Of a stretch of DNA of 64,000 nt, positions 10,772 to 19,155 are shown piece after piece. The translations under genes were made by a program, and so were the position numbers. Each line of letters begins with the position of its first letter. Within the stretch, counting starts at the first letter, position 1. This DNA is from Kingella pumchi (GTDB taxonomy: Bacteria; Pseudomonadota; Gammaproteobacteria; Burkholderiales; Neisseriaceae), in contig NZ_JAKOOW010000078.1 in NCBI RefSeq assembly GCF_022288825.1, positions 7,365 through 71,364 on the forward strand. The letters run 5' to 3'. The notes beneath the pieces were generated by a model. That model was not told the DNA's origin. It made no database searches and saw only the letters and a list, made by a program, of their open reading frames with translations.

Positions 10772-11450
10772 GGCAGTCTGCCTTTGCGGAATGAAGGACG
10801 AAGCTGACCGGCAGTTCGGGATCGACGCCCTGCTCGGCCTGCTGCAGCACGCGCAGCTTGTCGCCGCCGCCCAGCGCCAGATAGCAGTGCGGCGTGCGCT
10901 CGATGGCCGCCAGCGTCAGCGTGATGCGCTCGTGCGGCGCGGTTTGAGGGCTGGTAACGGCCAGCGGCTGCGGATTATCGGCGGCCAGCGCTTGCGCCAG
11001 CTGCGGCGCCTGCGGAAACAGGCTGGCGGTGTGGCCGTCGCCGCCCATGCCCAGCACCAGCACATCGGGCTGTTTGAACTGCGACAGCGCGAAAGCCAGC
11101 GCCTGCTCGTGGTTTTTCAGGCTGCCCTCGTCGGCATTATCGGCCACCAGCGGCAGCCATTGCGCGGCGGCGGCGCGGTTTTGCCGCAGATGGTGGCGCA
11201 CCAGTGCGGTATTGCTGTCGGTGTGATCGGTCGGCACCAGCCGCTCGTCCACCAGCGTCAGAGCAACGCGCGCCCAGTCGAGATCGGTGCGGCTGAGTAT
11301 TTCAAAAAACGCCACTGGCGATTTGCCGCCGGATACCGCCAGCACGGCCTGCGGCGATTCCGCCAGCACGCGGCGCAAATCGGCGGCCACGGCATCGGCC
11401 AGCGTTTGCGCCGCTGCTTGGGCGTCGGCGGTTTCGGTGATACGGAACAT
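10752..11450 (-). CDS. pgl: 6-phosphogluconolactonase
   Basis: Hydrolyses the lactone made by Zwf to 6-phosphogluconate. The 232-residue protein begins [20 protein letters not shown] at ATG 11450, chosen for the CCGGAGAAAA ribosome site just upstream; the open frame further upstream is DUS-derived. DevB/SOL-type signatures are [17 protein letters not shown] (about residues 37-53), [13 protein letters not shown] and [15 protein letters not shown]. The peptide GSLKNHEQ near residue 120 is encoded by an in-frame DUS. It follows zwf after about 230 bases rich in DUS and overlaps glk by 20 bases. Confidence 0.96.
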   Translation of the reverse strand: MFRITETADAQAAAQTLADAVAADLRRVLAESPQAVLAVSGGKSPVAFFEILSRTDLDWARVALTLVDERLVPTDHTDSNTALVRHHLRQNRAAAAQWLPLVADNADEGSLKNHEQALAFALSQFKQPDVLVLGMGGDGHTASLFPQAPQLAQALAADNPQPLAVTSPQTAPHERITLTLAAIERTPHCYLALGGGDKLRVLQQAEQGVDPELPVSFVLHSAKADCHVITHP

Positions 11451-11682
11451 GGGATTTTCTCCGGCAGGCTGCGGCAGGCAGCCTGAAAAAGCGATACGGC
11501 AGGGCAGACAGTCTTTCAGGCTGCCTGTCGCGAATGGGGAGCGGATGACCGCGGCAGGCAGCCTGAAACGTAAAAGCAAGCGCCATGCGTTTGGTGCTTG
11601 GGCTGTAGGGCAGGGCGTTTTTCAGGCAGCCTGAAAACGCTGCGGGCAGCCTGAAAGCCGCCGCGCGTTTGGAACAGACGTT
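11451..11682. repeat. DUS cluster between zwf and pgl
   Basis: About six DUS copies in both orientations (near 11476, 11514, 11552, 11623, 11647 and 11684) fill this spacer, the densest run in the window. No other element was seen. Confidence 0.7.
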
Positions 11683-13104
11683 TCAGGCTGCTTCCGACCA
11701 GCGGTTGCCGTCGCGCGCGGGCAGCTCGTCGGCGGCCTGCGGCCCCCAGCTGCCGGCGGGATAGTCGTAAAGCGGCACGCTGTCAGCCGCCCAGTTTTGC
11801 AGCAGCGGCTCGAGCCACGCCCACACGGTTTCGGCTTCGTCGCGGCGGACAAACAATTCCTGCCGGCCGGCAATCACTTCGCGCAGCAGCAGCTCGTAAG
11901 CGTCGGCACGGCGGCCGGCGGCAGCCTGCGCCAGATCGAGCGTCATCTCGGCGGCGGTGGTTTTGCTGCTGCCGGGCGCTTTCACCTGCAGCGACAGCGA
12001 CACGGTTTCCTGCGGCTGCAGGCTGATCAGCAGGCGGTTGGCGCTGCCGCCGAAAGCGCCGGCTGCCGCTTTGAAGTTGAGCACGATGCGGGCGCTGCGC
12101 TCGGCCATGCGCTTGCCGGTACGCAGGTAAAACGGCACGCCCGCCCAGCGCGGGTTGTCGATTTCCAGCCGCAGCGCGGCAAAGGTTTCGGTGCGGCTCT
12201 CGGGCGGGACTTTGGACTCTTGGCGGTAGCCTTTCAGGCTGCCTTGCGCGGCGTATTGGCCGCGGACGCTGCCGGCGGCGGCATCGTCGCGGCTCATCGG
12301 TTTGAGCGACTGCAACAAGGCGAGTTTGGCGGCGTGGATGCCTTGGGCATCGGCGGCTGCCGGCGCTTCCATCGCGGTGTAGCACAGCATCTGCATGATG
12401 TGGTTTTGCAGCATGTCGCGCAGGGCGCCGGCGCCGTCATAAAAGCCGCCGCGCTCTTCCACGCCCAGCGTTTCGGCGGCGGTGATTTCCACCGAGCGCA
12501 CATAATCGCGGTTCCACAAAGGCTCGAACACCGTATTGCCAAAACGCAGCGGCAGCAGGTTTTGCAAGCTTTCTTTGCCTAAATAATGGTCGATGCGGTA
12601 AATCTGGTTTTCGCCGAAATGGCGGCCGACGGCTTCGCTGATGGCGCGGGCGGACGAAAGGTCGGTGCCCAGCGGTTTTTCCAGCACGATGCGCACCTGT
12701 GGCGTATTGAGTCCGACCGCGGCCAGATTGGCGCAGGCGTCGGCGAAAAATTCGGGCGCGGTGGAAAGATAGACGACAACGCTTGCCGCCTGCCGCCGCT
12801 GCACGGTTTGCGCCAGCGCGTCGAAGTCGGCACGGCGGGTGATGTCGAGCCTGAGATAGACGATGCGGCGGGTGAATGCCGCCCATTGCGCTTCATCAAA
12901 CGCGGTTTTGATGTGGATTTTGGCTTCGGCGTCCGTTTTGGCGACAAAGCCTGCGGTATCCAGATCGCTGCGCCCCAGCGCGATAATCCGCCCGTCGGGA
13001 TGCAGCTCGCCCGCGGCGTGCGCCTGATAGAGTGCGGGCAGCAGTTTGCGCATCGACAAATCGCCGGTGGCGCCGAATAAAACCATATCGAAATCGGGCG
13101 GCAT
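11683..13104 (-). CDS. zwf: Glucose-6-phosphate 1-dehydrogenase
   Basis: Oxidises glucose 6-phosphate to the lactone with NADP+, the entry to the Entner-Doudoroff and pentose phosphate routes. The 473-residue protein begins MPPDFDMVLFGATGDLSMRK at ATG 13104 (AAAGGA upstream); a much longer open frame upstream is not credible. The Rossmann motif is GATGDLSMRKLLPAL and the active-site signature is RIDHYLGKESLQNLLPLRF (about residues 170-188). An in-frame DUS encodes QGSLKGYRQES near residue 290. The final codons GAA-GCA-GCC and TGA stop are also DUS sequence. It heads the leftward operon with pgl, glk, nudE, hexR and pgi; edd and eda are not in the window. Confidence 0.97.
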   Translation of the reverse strand: MPPDFDMVLFGATGDLSMRKLLPALYQAHAAGELHPDGRIIALGRSDLDTAGFVAKTDAEAKIHIKTAFDEAQWAAFTRRIVYLRLDITRRADFDALAQTVQRRQAASVVVYLSTAPEFFADACANLAAVGLNTPQVRIVLEKPLGTDLSSARAISEAVGRHFGENQIYRIDHYLGKESLQNLLPLRFGNTVFEPLWNRDYVRSVEITAAETLGVEERGGFYDGAGALRDMLQNHIMQMLCYTAMEAPAAADAQGIHAAKLALLQSLKPMSRDDAAAGSVRGQYAAQGSLKGYRQESKVPPESRTETFAALRLEIDNPRWAGVPFYLRTGKRMAERSARIVLNFKAAAGAFGGSANRLLISLQPQETVSLSLQVKAPGSSKTTAAEMTLDLAQAAAGRRADAYELLLREVIAGRQELFVRRDEAETVWAWLEPLLQNWAADSVPLYDYPAGSWGPQAADELPARDGNRWSEAA

Positions 13105-13280
13105 AACAATCCTTTGAAACCGTTTCAGGCTGCCTGAAATGCGCGGCACTCTGGCGGCGCGGCGGCGGGGAAAACGCGCCGCAACAGGCGGCGCGGTACA
13201 CGGACGGCGGCAAAATGCTACACGCGCCGGCAGGGTTTGTCCATGCGCGGGCAGCCTGAAAAGACTGCGGGCGGGTTCTA

Positions 13281-13290
13281 CTATATAATT
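13281..13290. promoter_or_regulatory. Candidate -10 element upstream of zipA, in the zwf-zipA divergent spacer
   Basis: CTATATAATT contains TATAAT at 13284, about 38 bases before the zipA start. On the other strand the same bases read TATAGT-like, so the site could serve both directions. No clear -35 was seen. Confidence 0.4.
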
Positions 13291-13326
13291 GCGGCGCCGA
13301 TTCACGCAAACATCCTAGGTTTACGC

Positions 13327-14667
13327 ATGAACAACACCACTTTTCTGATCATCATCGTGCTGCTGCTGACCGTTTTGGTGGCGGTGGTGGCCTACAACAT
13401 CCACCAGGAAAACCAATACCGCAAAAAAATCCGCAGCCAGTTCGGCCATGCCGACCGCGACGCGCTGATGCAGAGCCAAACCACGTCGGTGCGCGACGGC
13501 CAGACTTTCGGCGAAAGCGGCGGCAGCGGTTTGGGCGCATCGCTCAACCGCACGCCCGCCGCGCCCAAGCAGCCTGAAAAGCCTGACGAGCCTATTGAAA
13601 CTCCCGCATCACCCGCGCCGTCCGCCGCCCCCCAAGCCGACGGCGACCGCACCGAAACCGCTGCCCAAAAGCAGCCTGAAAAACCCGCGCCCGCTGCCGA
13701 AACCCCTGCCGCCGAAGCGCCCGCCGCCCGATCGCAAAGCGAATTTCCGTTTGAACTGGTGTCGCCCGAGCAGCCGCCCAAGCCGGCCAAAGTCGAGCGC
13801 AAAAGCGCCGCCAAAAGCGCCGCGCCCAAACATCAGGCGCTGGATTTGGAAGACTTGCGCCGCGCCAAGCTCAAATGGTTCGACAAACGTTTCGACTATA
13901 TGGCCTATGTGTCGCTGAACGAGCCCAGAGAGCTGCATTCGGTGCCGCGTCTGTCCGGCCGCCACCGCTTTCAGGTAATCGGCTGCACCATGGACGGCCG
14001 TTTTCAGGCTGCCGAGCCGATTCCCGGCATTCTCTACCAAGCGTTTGTTATCGGCCTGCAGGCGGTGAGCCGCATCGGTTTGGCCGAGCGGCGCGATTTG
14101 GACGACTTCCGCAGCCAGGTCGAGCGCTTTGCGGCAAAAAACGGCGGCAGCGCGCTGTTTGAAAACGCCACCGCCTTTCTCGAAACCGCCGGCCCGCTCG
14201 ACGAATTGTGCGCCCGCGTCGATCAGGCCATCGCCATCCATCTGGTAAACCAGGCCGGCGTGTCGGGCAACGAATTGCGCGCCGCGCTTACCCGCCGCGG
14301 CTTCGAGCTGATGCCCGACGGTTCGTTTGTGCTGGCGGCCGATACCGGCGGCGCCAAATACACCGCGGTTACGCTGGACGGCAACCCGTTTACCGACGGC
14401 CTGCTCTCCAGCCAGCCCTACAAAGGCTTCAGCCTGCTGTTCGACATCACCCGTGTGCCGGCATCCGACGACAATTTCGACCAGTTTATGAATCTGGTGG
14501 TGGCGGTGTCCAAAGAATTACGGCTCGATCTGGTGGACGAAAAAATCCAGCCGATTTCCAGCCAGTGGCTGAAAAACGTGCGCCGCTACATCAAGGCGCG
14601 GCAGGAAGAAATGCTGGCGGTGGAAATCGTCCCCGGCGGTGCGCTGGCCAAGCGGCTGTTTTCCTAA
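13327..14667 (+). CDS. zipA: ZipA-like cell division protein (FtsZ-binding)
   Basis: A 446-residue protein with an N-terminal membrane anchor (residues 4-25, FLIIIVLLLTVLVAVVAYNI), a proline/alanine-rich linker of about 130 residues, and a C-terminal ZipA FtsZ-binding domain. The C-terminal domain is shown by LDGNPFTDGLLSSQPYKGFS, LLFDITRVPASDDNFDQFMN, then LRLDLVDEKIQPISSQWLKN. ZipA tethers FtsZ to the inner membrane at the division site. The start ATG 13327 gives the anchor directly; a longer frame upstream is DUS-derived. The linker contains two in-frame AAGCAGCCTGAA copies (13567, 13669), each read as KQPE, so the flexible linker seems to tolerate uptake-sequence insertion. It is divergent from zwf and followed by a DUS hairpin. 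Confidence 0.85.
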   Translation: MNNTTFLIIIVLLLTVLVAVVAYNIHQENQYRKKIRSQFGHADRDALMQSQTTSVRDGQTFGESGGSGLGASLNRTPAAPKQPEKPDEPIETPASPAPSAAPQADGDRTETAAQKQPEKPAPAAETPAAEAPAARSQSEFPFELVSPEQPPKPAKVERKSAAKSAAPKHQALDLEDLRRAKLKWFDKRFDYMAYVSLNEPRELHSVPRLSGRHRFQVIGCTMDGRFQAAEPIPGILYQAFVIGLQAVSRIGLAERRDLDDFRSQVERFAAKNGGSALFENATAFLETAGPLDELCARVDQAIAIHLVNQAGVSGNELRAALTRRGFELMPDGSFVLAADTGGAKYTAVTLDGNPFTDGLLSSQPYKGFSLLFDITRVPASDDNFDQFMNLVVAVSKELRLDLVDEKIQPISSQWLKNVRRYIKARQEEMLAVEIVPGGALAKRLFS

Positions 14668-14692
14668 AGCGGTTTCAAACCGCTGCGCCCTT

Positions 14693-14736
14693 GTTTTCAG
14701 GCTGCCTTTGCTATGCTGCAAAGGCAGCCTGAAAAC
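14693..14736 (+). terminator. DUS hairpin terminator after zipA
   Basis: GTTTTCAGGCTGCCTTTGC pairs with GCAAAGGCAGCCTGAAAAC across 6 bases (19-base stem) and is followed by TTTTTT: a strong intrinsic terminator built from two uptake sequences. Confidence 0.8.
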
Positions 14737-14807
14737 TTTTTTGCGCCGAAAAATGCCGTTTTTCGCCCTAGCCTTGCCGTCTCTTGCAAAAAATCCCCGC
14801 CCCGCCC

Positions 14808-14835
14808 CTTGAAAAGCCGCCAAGTTCCCCTATTT
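14808..14835 (+). promoter_or_regulatory. Heat-shock sigma-32 type promoter for dnaK
   Basis: CTTGAAA at 14808-14814, a 12-base spacer, then CCCCTATTT at 14827-14835. This closely follows the RpoH consensus CTTGAAA-N(12-16)-CCCCATNT. It lies about 68 bases before the dnaK start and just after the zipA terminator. Confidence 0.75.
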
Positions 14836-14902
14836 TGCCTGCCGTCGGGATGCAGCCGCATCCGCCTGAATTTATTTTATCCATCTGTTAGGAGACGCAA
14901 AC

Positions 14903-16834
14903 ATGGCAAAAGTCATCGGTATCGACCTGGGTACCACCAATTCCTGCCTGGCCATTTCCGAAAACGGCCAAACCAAAGTAATCGAAAACGCCGAAGGCGC
15001 GCGCACCACGCCTTCCATCATCGCCTATCTTGACGGCGGCGAAATCCTGGTGGGCGCACCTGCCAAACGCCAGGCCGTTACCAACGCGAAAAACACCATT
15101 TACGCGGTCAAACGCCTAATCGGCCACAAATTCGAAGACAAAGAAGTGCAGCGCGACATCGAAACCATGCCCTTCGACATCGTGAAAGCCAACAACGGCG
15201 ACGCATGGGTAAGGGCGCAAGGCAAAGAACTTTCCCCGCCGCAGGTTTCCGCCGAAGTGCTGCGTAAAATGAAGCAGGCTGCCGAAGCCTATTTGGGCGA
15301 GCCGGTTACCGAAGCGGTGATTACCGTTCCGGCCTACTTCAACGACAGCCAGCGCCAGGCCACCAAAGACGCCGGCCGCATCGCCGGTTTGGAAGTCAAA
15401 CGCATCATCAACGAGCCGACCGCCGCAGCTTTGGCCTTCGGCATGGACAAAAACGCCAAAGGCGACCGCAAAATCGCGGTTTACGACTTGGGCGGCGGTA
15501 CTTTCGATATTTCCATTATCGAAATCGCCGATGTGGACGGTGAAAAACAGTTTGAAGTATTGGCCACCAACGGTGACACCTTTCTGGGCGGCGAAGACTT
15601 CGACCAACGCCTGATCGACCACATCATCGCCGAGTTTAAAAAAGAACAGGGCATCGATCTGAAAAACGACGTGATGGCGCTGCAACGCCTGAAAGAAGCC
15701 GCCGAAAAAGCCAAAATCGAGCTTTCCAGCGGCCAGCAGACCGAAATCAACCTGCCCTACATCACCATGGATGCCGCAGGCCCCAAACACTTGGCGATGA
15801 AAATCACCCGCGCCAAATTTGAAAGCCTGGTGGAAGACCTGATCCAACGTTCCATCGAGCCCTGCCGCACCGCGCTCAAAGATGCCGGCCTGTCCGCCAG
15901 CGACATCGACGACGTGATTTTGGTCGGCGGCCAAACTCGCATGCCCAAAGTGCAGGAAGCCGTTAAAGACTTCTTCGGCAAAGAGCCGCGCAAAGACGTC
16001 AACCCCGACGAAGCCGTGGCCGTGGGCGCCGCGATTCAGGGCGAAGTATTGGGCGGTGGCCGCAGCGACGTACTGCTGCTCGACGTAACCCCGTTGTCGC
16101 TCGGTATCGAAACCATGGGCGGCGTGATGACCAAGCTGATTCAGAAAAACACCACCATCCCGACCAAAGCGTCGCAGGTGTTCTCCACAGCCGAAGACAA
16201 CCAGAGCGCGGTAACCATCCATGTATTGCAGGGCGAACGCGAACGCGCTTCGGCCAACAAATCACTGGGTCAGTTTAACCTCGGCGACATCGCCCCCGCC
16301 CCGCGCGGTATGCCGCAGATTGAAGTAACCTTCGATATCGACGCCAACGGCATCCTGCACGTGTCTGCCAAAGACAAAGGCACAGGCAAAGCCGCCAACA
16401 TCACCATCCAAGGCTCTTCCGGCTTGAGCGAGGAAGAAATCGAACGCATGGTGAAAGACGCCGAAGCCAACGCCGAAGAAGACAAAAAACTGCACGAGCT
16501 GGTGCAAAGCCGCAACCAGGCCGAAGCCCTGATCCATTCGGTGAAAAAATCGCTGGCCGACTACGGCGACAAACTCGACGCTGCCGAGAAAGAAAAAATC
16601 GAAGCCGCGTTGAAAGAAGCCGAAGAAGCCGTGAAAGGCGACGACAAAGCCGCCATCGACGCCAAAGCCGAAGCCCTCGGCGCCGCCAGCCAGAAGCTCG
16701 GCGAAATGGTGTACGCACAGGCGCAGGCCGAAGCCCAAGCCGGCGAAGGCGCGGCGCAGTCGGAATCTTCCGCCAAGAAAGACGACGACGTAGTCGATGC
16801 CGATTTTGAAGAAGTGAAAGACGACCAGAAATAA
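14903..16834 (+). CDS. dnaK: Molecular chaperone DnaK (Hsp70)
   Basis: ATP-driven Hsp70 chaperone that refolds proteins with DnaJ and GrpE. The 643-residue product begins [20 protein letters not shown], the classic Hsp70 phosphate-1 loop. It also has [51 protein letters not shown] and the linker [18 protein letters not shown] before the substrate-binding domain; the end is the acidic [17 protein letters not shown] tail. Start ATG 14903 follows TAGGAGA. A sigma-32-type promoter lies upstream and a factor-independent terminator downstream, so it is a single-gene unit. grpE and dnaJ are not adjacent, as is also the case in Neisseria. No DUS falls in the gene apart from short partial matches. Confidence 0.99.
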   Translation: MAKVIGIDLGTTNSCLAISENGQTKVIENAEGARTTPSIIAYLDGGEILVGAPAKRQAVTNAKNTIYAVKRLIGHKFEDKEVQRDIETMPFDIVKANNGDAWVRAQGKELSPPQVSAEVLRKMKQAAEAYLGEPVTEAVITVPAYFNDSQRQATKDAGRIAGLEVKRIINEPTAAALAFGMDKNAKGDRKIAVYDLGGGTFDISIIEIADVDGEKQFEVLATNGDTFLGGEDFDQRLIDHIIAEFKKEQGIDLKNDVMALQRLKEAAEKAKIELSSGQQTEINLPYITMDAAGPKHLAMKITRAKFESLVEDLIQRSIEPCRTALKDAGLSASDIDDVILVGGQTRMPKVQEAVKDFFGKEPRKDVNPDEAVAVGAAIQGEVLGGGRSDVLLLDVTPLSLGIETMGGVMTKLIQKNTTIPTKASQVFSTAEDNQSAVTIHVLQGERERASANKSLGQFNLGDIAPAPRGMPQIEVTFDIDANGILHVSAKDKGTGKAANITIQGSSGLSEEEIERMVKDAEANAEEDKKLHELVQSRNQAEALIHSVKKSLADYGDKLDAAEKEKIEAALKEAEEAVKGDDKAAIDAKAEALGAASQKLGEMVYAQAQAEAQAGEGAAQSESSAKKDDDVVDADFEEVKDDQK

Positions 16835-16856
16835 GCAGTCGTTTTATGAAAACCAA

Positions 16857-16890
16857 CGCCGCAATCCGCGCAGGATTGCGGCGTTTTTTT
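16857..16890 (+). terminator. Intrinsic terminator of dnaK
   Basis: CGCCGCAATCC pairs with GGATTGCGGCG around a 5-base loop and is followed by TTTTTTT. It is not DUS-derived. Confidence 0.9.
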
Positions 16891-17089
16891 ATCCGGCAGG
16901 CAAACACAAAGGCAGCCTGAAAGCCGCAGTTTTCAACGAAGTCAAAACAGAAAAGCCGCCCGAAAGCAGGAAAAAGCAGCCTGAAACCTTTACCAAGTCT
17001 GCCCCTTTCACACGACGCCATTAGCTTACGCCAGTCCGCTACAGACAGGCAGCCTGAAAAAACCGCGCGGTCTTTCAGGCTGCCTGAAA

Positions 17090-17126
17090 AAACGGCCGCC
17101 GCAGAAAAGTGTTGCGGCGGCCGTTT
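17090..17126 (-). terminator. Terminator of the DUF333 lipoprotein gene
   Basis: AAACGGCCGCCGCA and TGCGGCGGCCGTTT (14-base stem, 9-base loop) lie just after the stop at 17141. On the minus strand the stem is followed by a T run that leads into a DUS pair at 17046-17085. Confidence 0.75.
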
Positions 17127-17140
17127 GGCTAAAAGCGGGT

Positions 17141-17389
17141 TTAACGCGGGGCGTGCTGGCGGAAGTATTCCCACTCTTCAACAACCGTGCCGTCGGGCAG
17201 GTGGCACAGGGCGTATTCGCCGCCTTCGGCGTCTTTTTTGGTTTCGAGCTTGCCGCCTTGTTTGATGCAGAACTCGGAAGCGGGGTTGGACATGCCGACC
17301 ATCGGCGAATCCGGGTGTTTTTCAGGCTGCCCGTTGCCGGCGCAGGCGGCCAGCAGCAGGGCGGCGGACAGGGGGATCAGTTTGCTCAT
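17141..17389 (-). CDS. Small DUF333 lipoprotein, copy A
   Basis: An 82-residue predicted lipoprotein. The signal MSKLIPLSAALLLAACAGN has a lipobox LLAAC at residues 12-16. The mature part carries the DUF333 domain, with MSNPASEFCIKQGGKLE, GGEYALCHLPDGTVVEEWEY and FRQ; the two cysteines could pair. DUF333 proteins are envelope proteins of unknown function. The gene has AAAGGAAAA upstream of ATG 17389. It lies 60 bases downstream of a second DUF333 gene, and the two share an identical 47-base segment encoding the domain end. A partial DUS encodes NGQPEKH just after the lipid cysteine. Confidence 0.88.
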   Translation of the reverse strand: MSKLIPLSAALLLAACAGNGQPEKHPDSPMVGMSNPASEFCIKQGGKLETKKDAEGGEYALCHLPDGTVVEEWEYFRQHAPR

Positions 17390-17449
17390 GGCGTTTTCCT
17401 TTCGGATGGTGGGTGCGGCCGGCGGCCGCAGGTTGGGAAAGCGGGGGCC

Positions 17450-17782
17450 TTAGCGGCGGTAGTCGGGGCGGCTCGGGCGCTGGCGGAAGTATTCCCACTC
17501 TTCAACAACCGTGCCGTCGGGCAGGCGGCAGGTGCTGCGGCCGCCTGGTTGTTCGATGCGGCCGCCGTTTTGGGCGCAGAAGCGCTCGACCATATCGCGG
17601 CCGAAAGCGCTTTGCGCCGGCACATGGCGGCTGTTGTCTTTGGCCGGCTGGACAACAGTAACCGGCCGGTGGCGGTGGATGTGCTGCGGTTCGGGATCGT
17701 GATGGCGGGGGGCGTGCGGCGGCGGTTCGACCGCGCAGGCGACCAGCAGCACGGCGGCGCATAACAAGACAGGGCGTTTCAT
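17450..17782 (-). CDS. Small DUF333 lipoprotein, copy B
   Basis: A 110-residue predicted lipoprotein starting MKRPVLLCAAVLLVACAVEP at ATG 17782 (GAAAGGAAAAA upstream); lipobox LVAC. After a proline/histidine-rich stretch (residues 17-50) comes a DUF333-type domain with FCAQNGGRIEQPGGRSTCRL and PDGTVVEEWEYFRQ. It is a diverged tandem paralogue of the gene at 17141-17389. Outside the shared 47 bases the two differ strongly, so gene conversion or a recent partial duplication of the 3' end is likely. Function unknown; probably both are outer-membrane or periplasm-facing. A DUS pair lies upstream at 17815-17841. Confidence 0.85.
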   Translation of the reverse strand: MKRPVLLCAAVLLVACAVEPPPHAPRHHDPEPQHIHRHRPVTVVQPAKDNSRHVPAQSAFGRDMVERFCAQNGGRIEQPGGRSTCRLPDGTVVEEWEYFRQRPSRPDYRR

Positions 17783-17849
17783 GGTTTTTCCTTTCGTTCC
17801 GATGATGCGGTTGAGGCAGCCTGAAAGCCTTTCAGGCTGCTTGGTGGCT

Positions 17850-18941
17850 CTACAGGCCACCGGCGCCGACGCCCAGCGCGATGTCGCGCACGGCCATCAC
17901 ATACAGGCGGCTGTTGTTGTAGTGCCAGACGGTGTAGAAATTGTTGAGACCGATAAAGTAGCGGTATTCGCCGGGCGCGGTTTCCAGGCGGAACAGCACC
18001 GCTTTTTCATCGTCGGCCACCGTTTCCTGCGGCATCACGCCCATGCGCTTGAGATCGGCTACGGTGTGGTCCATCTCGGTTTTGCGCTCCATCAGCGCCG
18101 AAAGTTCGGGCGTTGGCGTCAGCGTAACCGGCACCGCCATGCGGCCGCCGCTCTGCCAGCCGTTTTGCTTCATATAGTTGGCAACCGATGCCGCGGCGTC
18201 GGCCACGTTGTTCCAGATGTCGCGGCGGCCGTCGCCGTCGCCGTCCGCCGCCCATTTGCGGTAGCTGGAAGGCATAAACTGCGGCATGCCCATCGCGCCG
18301 GCGAAACTGCCGCTAAAGCTCTGCGGATCGCGCCCTTCTTCGGCGGCCAGCTGCAGAAATTCCGCCAGCTCGCCGCGGAAATAGGCGGCGCGGCGCGGAT
18401 AGCCGAAAGCAAGCGTGGGCAGCGAATCGGCCAGGCGGATGTTGCCCATATTGCTGCCGTAATTGGTTTCGATGCCGAGAATGGCCACAATCAGCCCGGC
18501 CGGCACGCCGTATTGCGCGGAGGCGTGGTCGATGGCGGCGCGGTTGGCCTGATAGAAGCGGCGGCCGGCGGTGATGCGCGCGGCCGGCGCGTTATTGTTG
18601 CGGAACACATACCACGGCCGCGAAGTGCCGGGCTTGTCCATCAGCCGGATAATGTCGCCGCGGTAGCCCGCGGTATCGAAAAAGGCTTTCAGGCTGCCTT
18701 CGTCCAGCCCGCGCCCCTGATTGCGCCGCTCGGCAACAAACGCCTGCACATCAGGATGGGCGGAGTAGCCGGTTTGCGCCACATCGGGCGCGGGCAGGTT
18801 TACCTTGGGAATCAGCAAAGGCGCCAGCGGGTCGGTATCGGCGGCATTGGGGGTGGACGTGATCGGCTGCTCGCTGCTGCCGCAGGCGGCCAAGAGCAGC
18901 GCCAGTGTGGTGGGAACGGCAGGGCGGAGTATGGGTTTCAT
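17850..18941 (-). CDS. mltB: Lytic murein transglycosylase B
   Basis: A 363-residue outer-membrane lipoprotein that cleaves peptidoglycan glycan strands. The signal peptide MKPILRPAVPTTLALLLAAC ends in a lipobox. The catalytic core shows AILGIETNYGSNMG with the catalytic glutamate (about residue 155), SFAGAMGMPQFMPSSYRKWA and DGDGDGRRDIWNNVADAAAS, all diagnostic of MltB. The start at 18941 places the signal peptide at the N-terminus; an upstream extension is not supported and no clear Shine-Dalgarno is visible. An in-frame DUS gives LDEGSLKAFF near residue 90. It is divergent from gshA; a TATAAT on the minus strand (18980-18975) may be its promoter. Confidence 0.94.
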   Translation of the reverse strand: MKPILRPAVPTTLALLLAACGSSEQPITSTPNAADTDPLAPLLIPKVNLPAPDVAQTGYSAHPDVQAFVAERRNQGRGLDEGSLKAFFDTAGYRGDIIRLMDKPGTSRPWYVFRNNNAPAARITAGRRFYQANRAAIDHASAQYGVPAGLIVAILGIETNYGSNMGNIRLADSLPTLAFGYPRRAAYFRGELAEFLQLAAEEGRDPQSFSGSFAGAMGMPQFMPSSYRKWAADGDGDGRRDIWNNVADAAASVANYMKQNGWQSGGRMAVPVTLTPTPELSALMERKTEMDHTVADLKRMGVMPQETVADDEKAVLFRLETAPGEYRYFIGLNNFYTVWHYNNSRLYVMAVRDIALGVGAGGL

Positions 18942-19059
18942 GGCGGTTGATTGTTTGGATTGCACAGGCGGCCGATTATATACGCAAAAAAGAGGCAGCC
19001 TGAAAGCATAAAATGTCGCATTGCCGCCCTTTTCAGGCTGCCTGCCGCTATGGCGGCGC

Positions 19060-19087
19060 TTGGGGCGCGCGGTGTGCCGTGTATAAT
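19060..19087 (+). promoter_or_regulatory. Candidate promoter of gshA
   Basis: TTGGGG at 19060, a 16-base spacer and a perfect TATAAT at 19082, with TG directly before it. It lies 69 bases upstream of the gshA start. Confidence 0.5.
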
Positions 19088-19155
19088 GCCGCACGCCGCT
19101 GCGGCGCCTGTATGCCGCCGCTTGTGATTGTTTTTCCGCCGCAAGAGGAACCCGT

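Noticed and set aside
11683..13305. A longer zwf starting near 13305
   Set aside because: The added residues come from the divergent promoter spacer and DUS; the family start MPPDFDMVLFGATGD at 13104 has a proper ribosome site.
13105..13326. HexR operator upstream of zwf
   Set aside because: No TGTAATT-AATTACA-like palindrome was found in the spacer.
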